The notes beneath the pieces were generated by a model. That model had not been told where the DNA came from. It ran no database searches and was given only the letters and a program-made list of their open reading frames with translations. Shown here in pieces: positions 23,092 through 31,673 of a DNA stretch of 46,316 bases. Origin of the DNA: an uncultured Eubacteriales bacterium (GTDB taxonomy: Bacteria > Bacillota > Clostridia > Oscillospirales > Oscillospiraceae); contig ONSQ01000004.1 in the NCBI GenBank assembly GCA_900320465.1, positions 1 through 46,316 on the forward strand, given 5' to 3'. The translations under genes were made by a program, and so were the position numbers. Numbering within the stretch: position 1 is the first letter of the stretch; each line of letters begins with the position of its first letter.

Positions 23092-25725
23092 TCAGAATTT
23101 ATCCGCAACAAAACTCTCCAATGCCGCGAGAGCTTCATCCAGACGGGAAATATCGCTGCCGCCGCCCATAGCGGAGTCGGGCTTGCCGCCGCCGCGGCCG
23201 CCAACGATCGGCGCGATCGTCTTGATCACATCACCGGCACGAACGCCCTTGGCCACGGCGTCTTTGCCGCAGACGCACTGCAGCGTGATCTTTTCGCCGT
23301 TGACGGCGGCAAGCAGCGCGACAACAGCACTGTCCTTATCGCGCAGAACGTCGCCCAGCTTGCGCAGCGCATTGGCATCCTCTGCGGAAACCTTGGCCGC
23401 GGCAACATGCAGACCGCCGATCTCTTTGGCCGCATTCAGCAGGCTGTCGGCGCCGCCGGCGGATTCCTTGGCCTTGAACTGTTCGATCACGCGGCGTGCT
23501 TCGCGAAGCTCGTCCGCCTGCTGTCTGACCTTGTCCACCAAGCCGTCCGCATTGGTCTTGTACATGGCGGACAGGGTATTGAGCTTATCAAGATCACTAT
23601 GCAGCAGTTCCATCGTTTTCAGCCCCGTATAGGCCTCCACACGACGCACGCCGGAAGCAACAGAACCCTCTGAGACGATGTGGAAGGCACCGACCTTGGC
23701 GGTATTGCTCAGATGCGTGCCGCCGCAGAGCTCGCGGCTGAAATCGCCCATGCTGACTACACGGACGCTGCTGCCGTATTTTTCGCCAAAGAGCGCGGTG
23801 GCGCCGCTCTTCTTGGCCTCTTCGACCCCCATAACATCCGTATGGACGTCCAGACCGGCCAGGACGCTCTCATTGACGCGATCTTCGATCTGCTTGAGTT
23901 CTTCGGCTGTGATCGCCGTATAGTGGGTGAAGTCGAAGCGCAGCACATCTGGCTCAACCAGAGAGCCCGCCTGATGCACATGATCGCCCAACACCTCCCG
24001 AAGCGCGGCGTGCAGCAGATGGGTCGCGCTGTGGGCGCGGCTGACAGCGGCACGGCGCTTGGCACATACAGTAACATGTACCTGATCGCCCACCTTCAGA
24101 GAGCCGGACTCCAGCACGCCCTCGTGCATAAACTTGCCGCCCTTGTTCTTCTGGACATTGTTGACCTTAAAGCTGCCGCTGCCGGTGATCACACCGTGAT
24201 CCGCCACCTGGCCGCCCATTTCGGCATACATGGTGGTCTGATCCAGCACCACGATCGCCTCACTGCCTTCACTGATCTCATCACAAAGGCCGCCGTCGGA
24301 AACAAGCGCCAGAACCTTGGCGTCACACTCAGTCGCATCATAGCCGATGAAGCTGGTGTCGGGGATGGACTTGCCGAACTCAACGCCGGCCCAACCCAGG
24401 TCGCCCAGTGCCTTGCGCGCTTCTCTGGCTCGTACGCGCTGCTGCTGCATCAGTTCCTTGAAAGCGTCGGTATCGACGTTCATGCCCTCGTCCGCACACA
24501 TTTCAGTGGTCAGATCGATCGGGAATCCATAGGTATCATAGAGCTTGAAGGCATCGGCTCCGGAGAAAGTGCTCTCCCCTTTCGCCTTATGCTCGGCCAG
24601 CAGATCGGAGAAAATCTTCATACCCGCGTCGATAGTCTTGGCGAAGCTCTCTTCCTCGGTACGGATCACACGGGTGATATACTCCTGCTTTTCACGAAGC
24701 TCGGGATACTGGCACTCATTTTCACGAATGACGGTATCGACAACTTTATAGAGGAAAGCGTCGTTGACGCCCAGGAGCTTGCCATGTCTGGCAGCCCGGC
24801 GCAGAAGGCGGCGAAGCACATAGCCGCGTCCCTCATTGGAGGGAAGCACGCCGTCGCTGATAAGGAAGGTGGCGGAACGGATGTGATCGGTGATGACGCG
24901 CAGCGACACGTCCATCTTCTCGCTCTTGCCGTAATAAGCGCCCGTCAGCTCGCTTACCTTGTTGGTAATGTTCATGACGGTATCGACTTCGAAAAGGGAG
25001 TTGACGCCCTGGCAGACAACAGCCAGTCGTTCCAGACCCATGCCGGTGTCGATGTTCTTCTGCTTGAGCTCGGTATAGTTGTTATGGCCGTCATTGTCGA
25101 ACTGGGAAAAAACGTTGTTCCAGACTTCCATATACCGGTCGCAGTCGCAGCCGACCGTGCAGGTGGGCTTTCCGCAGCCGTATTCCTCGCCGCGGTCATA
25201 ATAAATCTCGGAGCAGGGGCCGCACGGGCCGGAGCCATGTTCCCAGAAGTTATCTTCCTTGCCGAAGCGGAAGATTCTCTCGGCAGGGATGCCGATCTCG
25301 TCATGCCAGATATTCCAGGCCTCATCGTCATCCACGTACACCGAGGGATAGAGTCTGTCGGGATCCAGGCCGACCCATTTGGGAGAGGTCAGGAACTCCC
25401 AACTCCAGGCAATCGCCTCATGCTTGAAATAGTCACCGAAGGAGAAGTTGCCCAGCATCTCAAAGTAGGTGCCGTGTCGGGCGGTGTGGCCCACGTTGTC
25501 AATATCACCGGTGCGGATGCACTTCTGGCAGGTGCAGACGCGGCGGCGGGGCGGTTCCTCCTCTCCTTTGAACCAGGGCTTCATCGGCGTCATACCAGCA
25601 TTGATCAGCAGAACGGATTTATCGTTCTGGGGAATCAGAGAAAAGCTGGGCAGGCGCAGATGATCCTTGGTTTCAAAGAAGCTGAGAAACATCTCTCTCA
25701 GTTGATTCAATCCGTATTTTTCCAT
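23092..25725 (-). CDS. alaS: Alanyl-tRNA synthetase
   Basis: An 877-residue class II synthetase that charges tRNA-Ala. The start at 25725 (MEKYGLNQLREMF) follows CAGGAGG. The aminoacylation domain has NAGMTPMKPWFKG and GMGLERLA. The editing domain has HSATHLLH and CGGTHLSNT with its zinc ligands. The C-terminal DHHA1/C-Ala part has the glycine-rich GGRGGGKPDSAMGGG. Length is typical. It is preceded by a T-box leader and has its own promoter. Confidence 0.97.
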   Translation of the reverse strand: MEKYGLNQLREMFLSFFETKDHLRLPSFSLIPQNDKSVLLINAGMTPMKPWFKGEEEPPRRRVCTCQKCIRTGDIDNVGHTARHGTYFEMLGNFSFGDYFKHEAIAWSWEFLTSPKWVGLDPDRLYPSVYVDDDEAWNIWHDEIGIPAERIFRFGKEDNFWEHGSGPCGPCSEIYYDRGEEYGCGKPTCTVGCDCDRYMEVWNNVFSQFDNDGHNNYTELKQKNIDTGMGLERLAVVCQGVNSLFEVDTVMNITNKVSELTGAYYGKSEKMDVSLRVITDHIRSATFLISDGVLPSNEGRGYVLRRLLRRAARHGKLLGVNDAFLYKVVDTVIRENECQYPELREKQEYITRVIRTEEESFAKTIDAGMKIFSDLLAEHKAKGESTFSGADAFKLYDTYGFPIDLTTEMCADEGMNVDTDAFKELMQQQRVRAREARKALGDLGWAGVEFGKSIPDTSFIGYDATECDAKVLALVSDGGLCDEISEGSEAIVVLDQTTMYAEMGGQVADHGVITGSGSFKVNNVQKNKGGKFMHEGVLESGSLKVGDQVHVTVCAKRRAAVSRAHSATHLLHAALREVLGDHVHQAGSLVEPDVLRFDFTHYTAITAEELKQIEDRVNESVLAGLDVHTDVMGVEEAKKSGATALFGEKYGSSVRVVSMGDFSRELCGGTHLSNTAKVGAFHIVSEGSVASGVRRVEAYTGLKTMELLHSDLDKLNTLSAMYKTNADGLVDKVRQQADELREARRVIEQFKAKESAGGADSLLNAAKEIGGLHVAAAKVSAEDANALRKLGDVLRDKDSAVVALLAAVNGEKITLQCVCGKDAVAKGVRAGDVIKTIAPIVGGRGGGKPDSAMGGGSDISRLDEALAALESFVADKF

Positions 25726-25738
25726 AGTGTCCTCCTGT

Positions 25739-25968
25739 AAAAAAAGAGACCTCCGCCCCTGCACGCAGGGGCGAAGGTGTAATTCGCTGTACCACCCTGA
25801 TTTGCCGCATACGCGGCCTCTTTGCTGTCCGGTAACGCAGGACGGCGCTTTCTTTCGAAAGGCGGCTCGGAAGTGGCTGTCGGCAGGATGAACAGGACCT
25901 TTCAGCCTTAGGGGTCCCTCTCTGAAGATCATCTGCTGTCGACTCGTTTCGTCATAGCCGATCAACGC
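25739..25968 (-). promoter_or_regulatory. T-box leader of alaS
   Basis: Reading the minus strand toward alaS: a stem I with helices pairing 25890s bases with 25920s bases (GTCG/CGAC, CAG/CTG, GATGA/TCATC), then the T-box core AGGGTGGTACAGCG (25785-25798). A terminator follows (stem 25753-25762 and 25765-25773) with a T-run at 25739-25745. The specifier is probably GCC (25875-25877), an Ala codon followed by A. This predicts that uncharged tRNA-Ala turns alaS on. The specifier call is by hand folding only. Confidence 0.88.
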
Positions 25969-25973
25969 CTTTG

Positions 25974-26001
25974 ATTGTACCACAAAGCCTTGATTTGTCA
26001 A
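25974..26001 (-). promoter_or_regulatory. Promoter of T-box-alaS
   Basis: TTGACA, a 16-base spacer, then TACAAT on the minus strand. The -35 hexamer contains the TGA stop codon of the upstream U32 gene (25998-26000). Confidence 0.7.
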
Positions 26002-27215
26002 GGAGAATCCGTCTCTTTTGCTTTGCGTACGATGGCCATGGGCTCCGCTTTGCAGGGAAGCTTCATCCGCAGCACCATCATGGGATGGCGCGCGTCAGGC
26101 ACACGCTGTCCCTCCTCATCAAACAGTTCTCCCGCCGTGAAGGCTATGGGATAAGCGTCACGGCTGAGGAGCTCCAGTTGATCGCCGGGTGCGAACTTGT
26201 TGCGCTGAGTCAGGATGGCATTTCCATCCGCATCGCAGCACTCGACAACCGCGGCCACATCATATGTAGAGGTGTAGTTGGTATGCTCATAACTCTGGCC
26301 GGGCATGCCGAAATAAAAGCCTGTGGAATAGGGTCTATGCCGGATCTTACGTGTCTCCTCGATCCACACCGGTTCCAGCTGCTGGTGAGACAGCGCGGCG
26401 TCAATGGCATGGCGATAGGCGTTGGTTACAACCGCCGTATAATAAGCCGATTTCATTCGGCCTTCGATCTTCATACTGGAAATCCCCGCGTCAATGAGCT
26501 CGTCGATATGCTCGATCATACACATATCGCGGGAGTTGAGGATATAGGTACCGCCGTCCTCGGTGATCTCGAAGTATTCACCCGGCCGTGTCTCCTCAAC
26601 GAGATGGTATTTCCAGCGGCAGGGCTGGGCACACTGTCCTCGATTGGCGTCGCGCCCGGTCATATAGTTCGACAGCAGACAGCGCCCTGAAAAAGACACG
26701 CACATGGCGCCATGCACGAAGGCCTCGATTTTCAGATCACGCGGCGTATTGGCGCGGATTTTTCGGATATCCTCCAGCGGCGTTTCTCTGGCAAGGACCA
26801 CCGTGTCGGCGCCAAGATCATAGAGCACGTTCGCCGTTTCGCTGTTGATCACGCCCAGCTGGGTACTGACATGCAGTCCCAGCTTTGGCGCGTATCGTTT
26901 GGCAAGGCGCATCACGCCCAGGTCCGCAATGATCAGCGCGTCAACGCCGATCTCCTGTAAAAAACTCAGATAGTCCGGGAGTCGAACCAGCTCCTCCTGG
27001 CGCGGCAGCGTGTTGCAGGTCACGTAAAGCTTTGCGTTCGCCGCGTGCGCCTCACCCACTGCCGTTTTCAGGTTTTCATCGTCAAAGCTCACGACCGTGG
27101 AGCGCATGCCGAATTCACGCCCGGCGAGATAAACCGCGTCCGCTCCGTAATGGAGGGCCATTCTCAGCCGCTCAAGATCACCGGCCGGGGACAACAATTC
27201 GATCGTATCAGCCAT
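25998..27215 (-). CDS. U32-family protein, probably tRNA uridine hydroxylation (TrhP-like)
   Basis: A 405-residue cytoplasmic protein. The family is named peptidase U32, but studied members (TrhP/YrrO type) help make 5-hydroxyuridine at position 34 of tRNA. Marks are the start IELLSPAGDLERLRMALHYGADAVYLAG, the block EAFVHGAMCVSFSGRCLLSNYMTGRDANRGQCAQPCRW with four conserved cysteines, and SMKIEGRMKS. The ATG at 27215 overlaps the mltG stop by eight bases. MltG next to U32 proteins is a common Firmicute order. Hydroxylation is inferred from the family. Confidence 0.85.
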   Translation of the reverse strand: MADTIELLSPAGDLERLRMALHYGADAVYLAGREFGMRSTVVSFDDENLKTAVGEAHAANAKLYVTCNTLPRQEELVRLPDYLSFLQEIGVDALIIADLGVMRLAKRYAPKLGLHVSTQLGVINSETANVLYDLGADTVVLARETPLEDIRKIRANTPRDLKIEAFVHGAMCVSFSGRCLLSNYMTGRDANRGQCAQPCRWKYHLVEETRPGEYFEITEDGGTYILNSRDMCMIEHIDELIDAGISSMKIEGRMKSAYYTAVVTNAYRHAIDAALSHQQLEPVWIEETRKIRHRPYSTGFYFGMPGQSYEHTNYTSTYDVAAVVECCDADGNAILTQRNKFAPGDQLELLSRDAYPIAFTAGELFDEEGQRVPDARHPMMVLRMKLPCKAEPMAIVRKAKETDSP

Positions 27216-28545
27216 AGTTCTGTGTAGCGACGAAAGCATTGAACTCATCTATTGTGGTGAAGAAGCGATGGGTTCCGGTAGCCGTATCCAGCGTGAAGAA
27301 ATAATAGTTCGTATCCGCGGGGACAAGCGCCGCGTTTATGGAGGCAATACCCGGGTTGCAGATCGGCGTGGGCGGGAGCCCCGTGTTGATCATCAGGTTG
27401 TAGGGAGAATCCTCGCTGAGCATGTCTGCCGAGGGCGCGCCCTCGTGGTCCTGGTGAACATACAGGATCGAGGATTCCAGACCCAGGGTCCAGCCGCTTC
27501 GCAGTCGGTTATAGATGACGGAAGCAATCAGCGGACGCTCTTCATCGTTGGCAGCCTCTCGCTCGATCAGCGAGGCGACTTTCAGCACGTCCCGCAGGCT
27601 CATTCCCCTGTCGCTGAGCTGCTTTTCCATATCAGCGCTCATCTTCCCGTAGAAGTTCTGCAGGAACTTGTTTACAGCGCTGGCCGCGCTCATGCTCTTA
27701 TAGAATTCATAGGTATCCGGGAACAGGAAGCCCTCAAGACGCAGCGCATCGCCCGCCTCGACATTGCGCAGGAAGGAGTAATCATAGTTCTCCTCCGCGG
27801 CCGAGGCCATCAGATCGTCATAGGAGCATACGCCGTTCTCTTCCAGCCGATAGAAAATCTGGCTCATGGTAAAGCCCTCGGGAATCGTGACCGTCACCGT
27901 GGCAGCGGCCCCGGAGTCCTTCTGCATTTTACCGATAAGGGCGCGATAGTCGTATGAGGATTTCAGCTCATACTCGCCCGGGTCCAGCTTGGTGTCCGCG
28001 TGGGAAACCTTACAAAAGAGCTTGAAGAGCCATTTGTACTGAATAAGGCCGGCAGATTTCAGCTCATCCGCCACGTAGTCGATATCCGCGCTGGATACGC
28101 GCTTTGTGCCGGTGACAGTGCCGTCCTCATCCATCGTCTCCACCGTTTTTGTGGTAAAGATGTTGGCGGGCAGCGTAACCTCGGCTGTAAACAGATCCTT
28201 ATTCAGCGCCAGCGCGTCCGCGGCGGACATCCATGCAACGCATGCCAGGATAATGCTGACGCAGATGATAAACACGAAGTACATCACGCCGCCCAGGCAG
28301 CCGGAGCGATATTCCCTTCCCCGTCTGACAGGACGGTAGTCGCGCTCGGTCAGCTCGTCTTCGTCATCGTATTCGTCTTGCTCGACAGCTGCGGTTTTTG
28401 AAGTCTTTCCGGCAGCGTTCTGCACGCCGGTCTTGCCGACCGCGGCATGCAGTGCGCTCTCTTCGATCTTCTTCTGCGCGGCTGTTCTTTCAATCTCCTC
28501 GTGGAGACGAAAGATATCATTTATTTTTTCCAGTTCGTCTGGCAT
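27208..28545 (-). CDS. mltG: Endolytic transglycosylase MltG
   Basis: A 445-residue membrane-bound lytic transglycosylase that cuts nascent peptidoglycan strands. The ATG at 28545 follows AGGAGG. A charged cytoplasmic region of about 90 residues precedes one membrane helix (about 90-110). The YceG domain outside has LEGFLFPDTYEF, the catalytic Glu in VASLIEREA and GLPPTPICNPG. The cytoplasmic part is longer than in E. coli, as is common in Firmicutes. It is the first gene of a long minus-strand series. Confidence 0.93.
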   Translation of the reverse strand: MPDELEKINDIFRLHEEIERTAAQKKIEESALHAAVGKTGVQNAAGKTSKTAAVEQDEYDDEDELTERDYRPVRRGREYRSGCLGGVMYFVFIICVSIILACVAWMSAADALALNKDLFTAEVTLPANIFTTKTVETMDEDGTVTGTKRVSSADIDYVADELKSAGLIQYKWLFKLFCKVSHADTKLDPGEYELKSSYDYRALIGKMQKDSGAAATVTVTIPEGFTMSQIFYRLEENGVCSYDDLMASAAEENYDYSFLRNVEAGDALRLEGFLFPDTYEFYKSMSAASAVNKFLQNFYGKMSADMEKQLSDRGMSLRDVLKVASLIEREAANDEERPLIASVIYNRLRSGWTLGLESSILYVHQDHEGAPSADMLSEDSPYNLMINTGLPPTPICNPGIASINAALVPADTNYYFFTLDTATGTHRFFTTIDEFNAFVATQNYG

Positions 28546-28697
28546 GGTAAACCTCCTGTTCTGAAGGGCCTGGTGGCAGCGGCGCGTGCATCTGCATAGG
28601 ATAGCGCGAGCGGTCGAAAGCCGCCGGGCAAACGGCCCTGCCGCACAAGGGCCGCTCTGCGTGAAAGAATATGCAAAGTGCGGAGAAAGGAACAAAC

Positions 28698-28829
28698 ATG
28701 TTCTGTAACGGGTGCAACAACAGTACTCTTTGGCTGATTATCATCCTCATCATTCTCTTCGGCTGGAATGGCAACAGCTGCGGTTGCGGCTGCGACAACA
28801 ACAACGGCGGCTGCGGCTGCGGCTGCTGA
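28698..28829 (+). CDS. 43-residue Cys-rich membrane peptide
   Basis: Protein MFCNGCNN, then a single hydrophobic helix (STLWLIIILIILFGW, about 9-23), then a tail NSCGCGCDNNNGGCGCGC. Eight of 43 residues are Cys. An AAAGGA ribosome site is well placed. A UUCG-type terminator follows 15 bases after the stop. It resembles small clostridial proteins that databases sometimes label chorion class high-cysteine; their function is unknown. The Cys pairs could bind metal or form disulfides. CATAGGATA at 28595-28603 fits a sporulation sigma -10 (CATA-N3-TA) but no matching -35 is clear. Confidence 0.65.
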   Translation: MFCNGCNNSTLWLIIILIILFGWNGNSCGCGCDNNNGGCGCGC

Positions 28830-28843
28830 GCATAATCAGCGGG

Positions 28844-28868
28844 GGCTTCCTTCGGGAAGCCTCTTTTT
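28844..28868 (+). terminator. Terminator of the Cys-rich peptide gene
   Basis: A 7-base stem (28844-28850 and 28855-28861) closed by a TTCG loop, followed by TCTTTTTT. It acts on the plus strand and ends against the convergent tmk stop codon. Confidence 0.88.
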
Positions 28869-29542
28869 TATTTTCTCAGTTCTGAAAGGATCAGCTGGTA
28901 GATTTCCTCGTTTTTCTCATCAATGTTGCGCTCCGCCCCATTGACAAGATAGGGAACGCTGTGCCACCCATAGTACGCAGCGGCTTTACGCGCGGTGTTC
29001 AGGCAGCGCGTTAAGTATTCGATATCCTTTTCGTGTATGTCGGCATGCGTGTTGGTTTTCAGCTGACGGCGGCGCATGCGCGCCAGAGACAGATCGATGG
29101 ACACGTCAAGGTAGATCACTAGATCCGGCTTTGGCAGGCCCATTTTCTGATACTCCAAATCTTCCAGCCAGGCGAAGAAATCGTTGAGCTCCCCTTCCGG
29201 AAGCTTGCTTCCCTGATGAACGGCGTTGGAAGTGGTGTAGCGATCGGACAGGATCACGCCGCCCTCGTCATAATACCTGCCCCAGTCCTGCTTATAGGAG
29301 GCGAATCGATCCACGGCAAAGAAGGTGGAGGCCGTATAGGCATTCACATCTCCGGGATGATCGCCGAAGGAGCCGTTAAGATACATGCGGATCAGCGCAC
29401 TGCTGTCCTTATCGTAGCGTGGAAACACAATATGATGGTACGCGATCGAGTCGCGGTTGAGTTTTTCGCAAATCCTCCGGTATTGTGCGGATTTACCGCT
29501 GCCGTCGATACCTTCGAGAACGATCAGTTTTCCTTTGCCCAT
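28868..29542 (-). CDS. tmk: Thymidylate kinase
   Basis: A 224-residue enzyme converting dTMP to dTDP for DNA synthesis. P-loop GIDGSGKS (about 11-18), FPRYDKDSSALIRMYLNGSFG, SDRYTTSNAVHQGSK (the DR motif) and a LID-like LARMRRRQLKTN are visible. This is the clostridial form rather than the short B. subtilis type. The ATG at 29542 overlaps the glycosyltransferase gene by 19 bases and lies last in the prfC run. Confidence 0.92.
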   Translation of the reverse strand: MGKGKLIVLEGIDGSGKSAQYRRICEKLNRDSIAYHHIVFPRYDKDSSALIRMYLNGSFGDHPGDVNAYTASTFFAVDRFASYKQDWGRYYDEGGVILSDRYTTSNAVHQGSKLPEGELNDFFAWLEDLEYQKMGLPKPDLVIYLDVSIDLSLARMRRRQLKTNTHADIHEKDIEYLTRCLNTARKAAAYYGWHSVPYLVNGAERNIDEKNEEIYQLILSELRK

Positions 29543-30279
29543 GGTTTGAAATAGCCTCCGATTTTTATTTGAAGCGCAGTTAACAGGATACATGACGCGC
29601 CCAACACGCGCCGGAAGCGCCAAGGCTGGGTGAGCAGACGATACAGCCACTCCAGTCCCAGTCTTTGCCAGCAAAGCGGCGCTCTTCTCACACTGCCCGA
29701 CAGCACATTCAGCGTGCCGCCCAGGCCTGCCATCATACCCACATCAAGCTCCGGCGCATGGCTGCGCATCCACAGTTCCTGACGCGGCGAGCCAAGGCAG
29801 ACAATCAAAAGATCCGGTGAGGATGCGTTGATCTCGCGCAAAAGCTGCGGTTCATCAGTGCATGAAAAGTAGCCGTCGTGTGTTCCAGCTATAATCAGAC
29901 CGGGGAAACGTTCGGTCGCAATTTCGGCCGCTCTCGCGGCAACAGCCGGTTTTGCGCCGAGCAGATAGACGGACTTGCCACTCCGGGCCATAGCGGCGAG
30001 GAGCGACTCGGCAAAATCAATACCGCTGACACGCATGGGGATGCGCTGTCCCAACAGTCTCGCCGCCGCAAGCACACCCACGCCGTCCGGCAGGGATAGA
30101 AAGGCTGCATTCGCGATGTCGCGTAAGTCGGGGAGCTTCTGCGCGCGCATCAGATATTCGCTATTCGGCGTTACAACGACGGCTCCGGAACGGCCGTCCA
30201 TGATCTCCAGCGCACGGCGCACCGCCTCCTCCATCGTAATGGGGTCAATGGCGACGCCGAGCAGCCGGATCCGCTTCAT
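29524..30279 (-). CDS. WecG/TagA/CpsF-family glycosyltransferase
   Basis: A 251-residue GT26 enzyme that would add N-acetylmannosamine (or a similar sugar) to a lipid-linked GlcNAc in teichoic acid or envelope polysaccharide synthesis. Marks are TPNSEYLMRAQ, LPDGVGVL, SVYLLGAKP, LGSPRQELWM and AGLGGTLNVLSG, in the family order. The C-terminal YRLLTQPWRFRRVLG basic/hydrophobic part helps bind the membrane. Its ATG overlaps the sirtuin stop (ATGA). No other wall-polymer gene is in the window. Confidence 0.92.
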   Translation of the reverse strand: MKRIRLLGVAIDPITMEEAVRRALEIMDGRSGAVVVTPNSEYLMRAQKLPDLRDIANAAFLSLPDGVGVLAAARLLGQRIPMRVSGIDFAESLLAAMARSGKSVYLLGAKPAVAARAAEIATERFPGLIIAGTHDGYFSCTDEPQLLREINASSPDLLIVCLGSPRQELWMRSHAPELDVGMMAGLGGTLNVLSGSVRRAPLCWQRLGLEWLYRLLTQPWRFRRVLGASCILLTALQIKIGGYFKPWAKEN

Positions 30280-30992
30280 ATCTGATCGAATACCTCCCCG
30301 ATTTTCTCGTGAATCACGAGATCGGCATAGCTGTCGTAGGGAGTTTCACTCAGATTGACCAGTACCAGTTTATTTCCCCGGTAATAATTGATAAGTCCCG
30401 CGGCAGGATAGACATTGAGCGATGTGCCGCCGATAATGAGCACATCCGCCCGGCGAATGTAGGAGATCGCCTGATGTAGTATATCCTCATCCAGGGGCTC
30501 TTCATACAGAACAATGTCCGGACGGATCACGCCGCCGCAGTCACAGCGCGGAACGCCCTGACCATAGTTGATCACATCGGCCGGAAAAGGCTTGCGGCAT
30601 TTGGAGCAATAGGCACGCAGAATGCTGCCGTGAAGCTCCAGCACATGCTTGCTGCCCGCCGCCTGATGCAGCCCGTCGATATTCTGCGTGATGACAGCCT
30701 TCAGTTTTCCCTCGCGCTCCAGCTCCGCAAGACGCAGATGCGCCCGGTTGGGCTTGACGCCCTCGATGACAAGCTTGGCGCGGTGGAAGCGATAGTACTC
30801 CTCCGGATCGCGGGCAAAAAAGCTGTGGCTCAGAATGGTTTCGGGCGGATATTTCCACTGCTGGTGATAGAGCCCGTCAACACTGCGAAAATCGGGAATG
30901 CCGCTCTCTGTGCTGACGCCTGCTCCGCCGAAGAAGACGATGTTGTCGCTCTCGCGAACAAGCTGTTTAAGACGCTCGATCTTTTCGTTCAT
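30276..30992 (-). CDS. cobB: NAD-dependent protein deacetylase, sirtuin (CobB/Sir2)
   Basis: A 238-residue enzyme that removes acyl groups from lysines using NAD. GGAGVSTESGIPDFR (about 22-36), TQNIDGLHQAAG, catalytic His in ELHGS, a zinc site with YCSKC and CDCGG, and IIGGTSLNVYPAAG are all in order. Length is normal. GGAGGA precedes the ATG. It sits between the cyclodeaminase and the glycosyltransferase with no obvious functional link. Confidence 0.94.
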   Translation of the reverse strand: MNEKIERLKQLVRESDNIVFFGGAGVSTESGIPDFRSVDGLYHQQWKYPPETILSHSFFARDPEEYYRFHRAKLVIEGVKPNRAHLRLAELEREGKLKAVITQNIDGLHQAAGSKHVLELHGSILRAYCSKCRKPFPADVINYGQGVPRCDCGGVIRPDIVLYEEPLDEDILHQAISYIRRADVLIIGGTSLNVYPAAGLINYYRGNKLVLVNLSETPYDSYADLVIHEKIGEVFDQI

Positions 30993-31047
30993 GACAGTTC
31001 CTCCGTTTCGTCAGAATAGCCCTATCTGCTATCTCAGAAAATGCTGT

Positions 31048-31653
31048 TTATCCACGGATCACCCCGACGATCTGATCGTAGAGAGCCTGGCGTTCCTCCA
31101 GGAAGATCTCGTTTTCCCGGTGCGTCACAAAGCGATAGGTCTCATCCGTGCTCAAATCGGCATAGGCAAAGAGCGCGCTCTGGGCGGCACGGCAGGACGC
31201 CATGCACAATTCCGCGCTTTCCAGCAGAAAATGACGGTCCTCCGCCGGGCAGCAGGCGCTGAGCTCCAGCGCAAATTCCAGCGCGTTTTTCATCATGTTG
31301 ACGATCTCCGCGTCGATACAGGAGGCCGTCTGGATGGAGGCCTCGATCTCTCGCTCCCCGCCCTCTTTGCGCGCGCGGTTGATGGGGCCCTTGGCTTTTA
31401 CATCCTCGTCAATGAGGTGTACCATGTATGTGCGCAGGATCTCGCTGTTGCGCACAAGATACGCCAGACGCTCGTTTGTATTATCGGCACCGGCGCAGAT
31501 CCTGGCCACACGCTCAAGAAGGGCGCAGCCGAGCGCCGCCGTATAAGCCGCAGCGCTTCCGCCGTTGGCCTTGCATTCAGGCGAGGCGATGGCAGCGGTC
31601 AGGTCAGAGGCATTCTTTTCCTTGTAAATCTCGATTGTCAGTTTTCCTGCCAT
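31048..31653 (-). CDS. Cyclodeaminase/cyclohydrolase family protein (FTCD-C)
   Basis: A 201-residue helical protein of the formimino-THF cyclodeaminase family, which acts on folate-bound one-carbon units. NGGSAAAYTAALGCALLERVARI (about 28-53) is the family glycine motif, and PAEDRHFLLESAELCM lies later. The ATG at 31653 follows AAAGGAGAG. Family members may be FchA-like (methenyl-THF cyclohydrolase) or cyclodeaminases; residues here do not settle which. It lies 20 bases after the prfC stop. Confidence 0.8.
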   Translation of the reverse strand: MAGKLTIEIYKEKNASDLTAAIASPECKANGGSAAAYTAALGCALLERVARICAGADNTNERLAYLVRNSEILRTYMVHLIDEDVKAKGPINRARKEGGEREIEASIQTASCIDAEIVNMMKNALEFALELSACCPAEDRHFLLESAELCMASCRAAQSALFAYADLSTDETYRFVTHRENEIFLEERQALYDQIVGVIRG

Positions 31654-31673
31654 GGTAATCGCTCTCCTTTGCC

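Noticed and set aside
23680-25740. A long plus-strand frame opposite alaS
   Set aside because: Same cause: it is the complement of a clear AlaRS gene and would run into the T-box leader.
28633-28654. Inverted repeat between mltG and the Cys-rich peptide as a terminator
   Set aside because: Seven-base stem with no T-tract, between divergent genes where no terminator is needed; meaning unclear.
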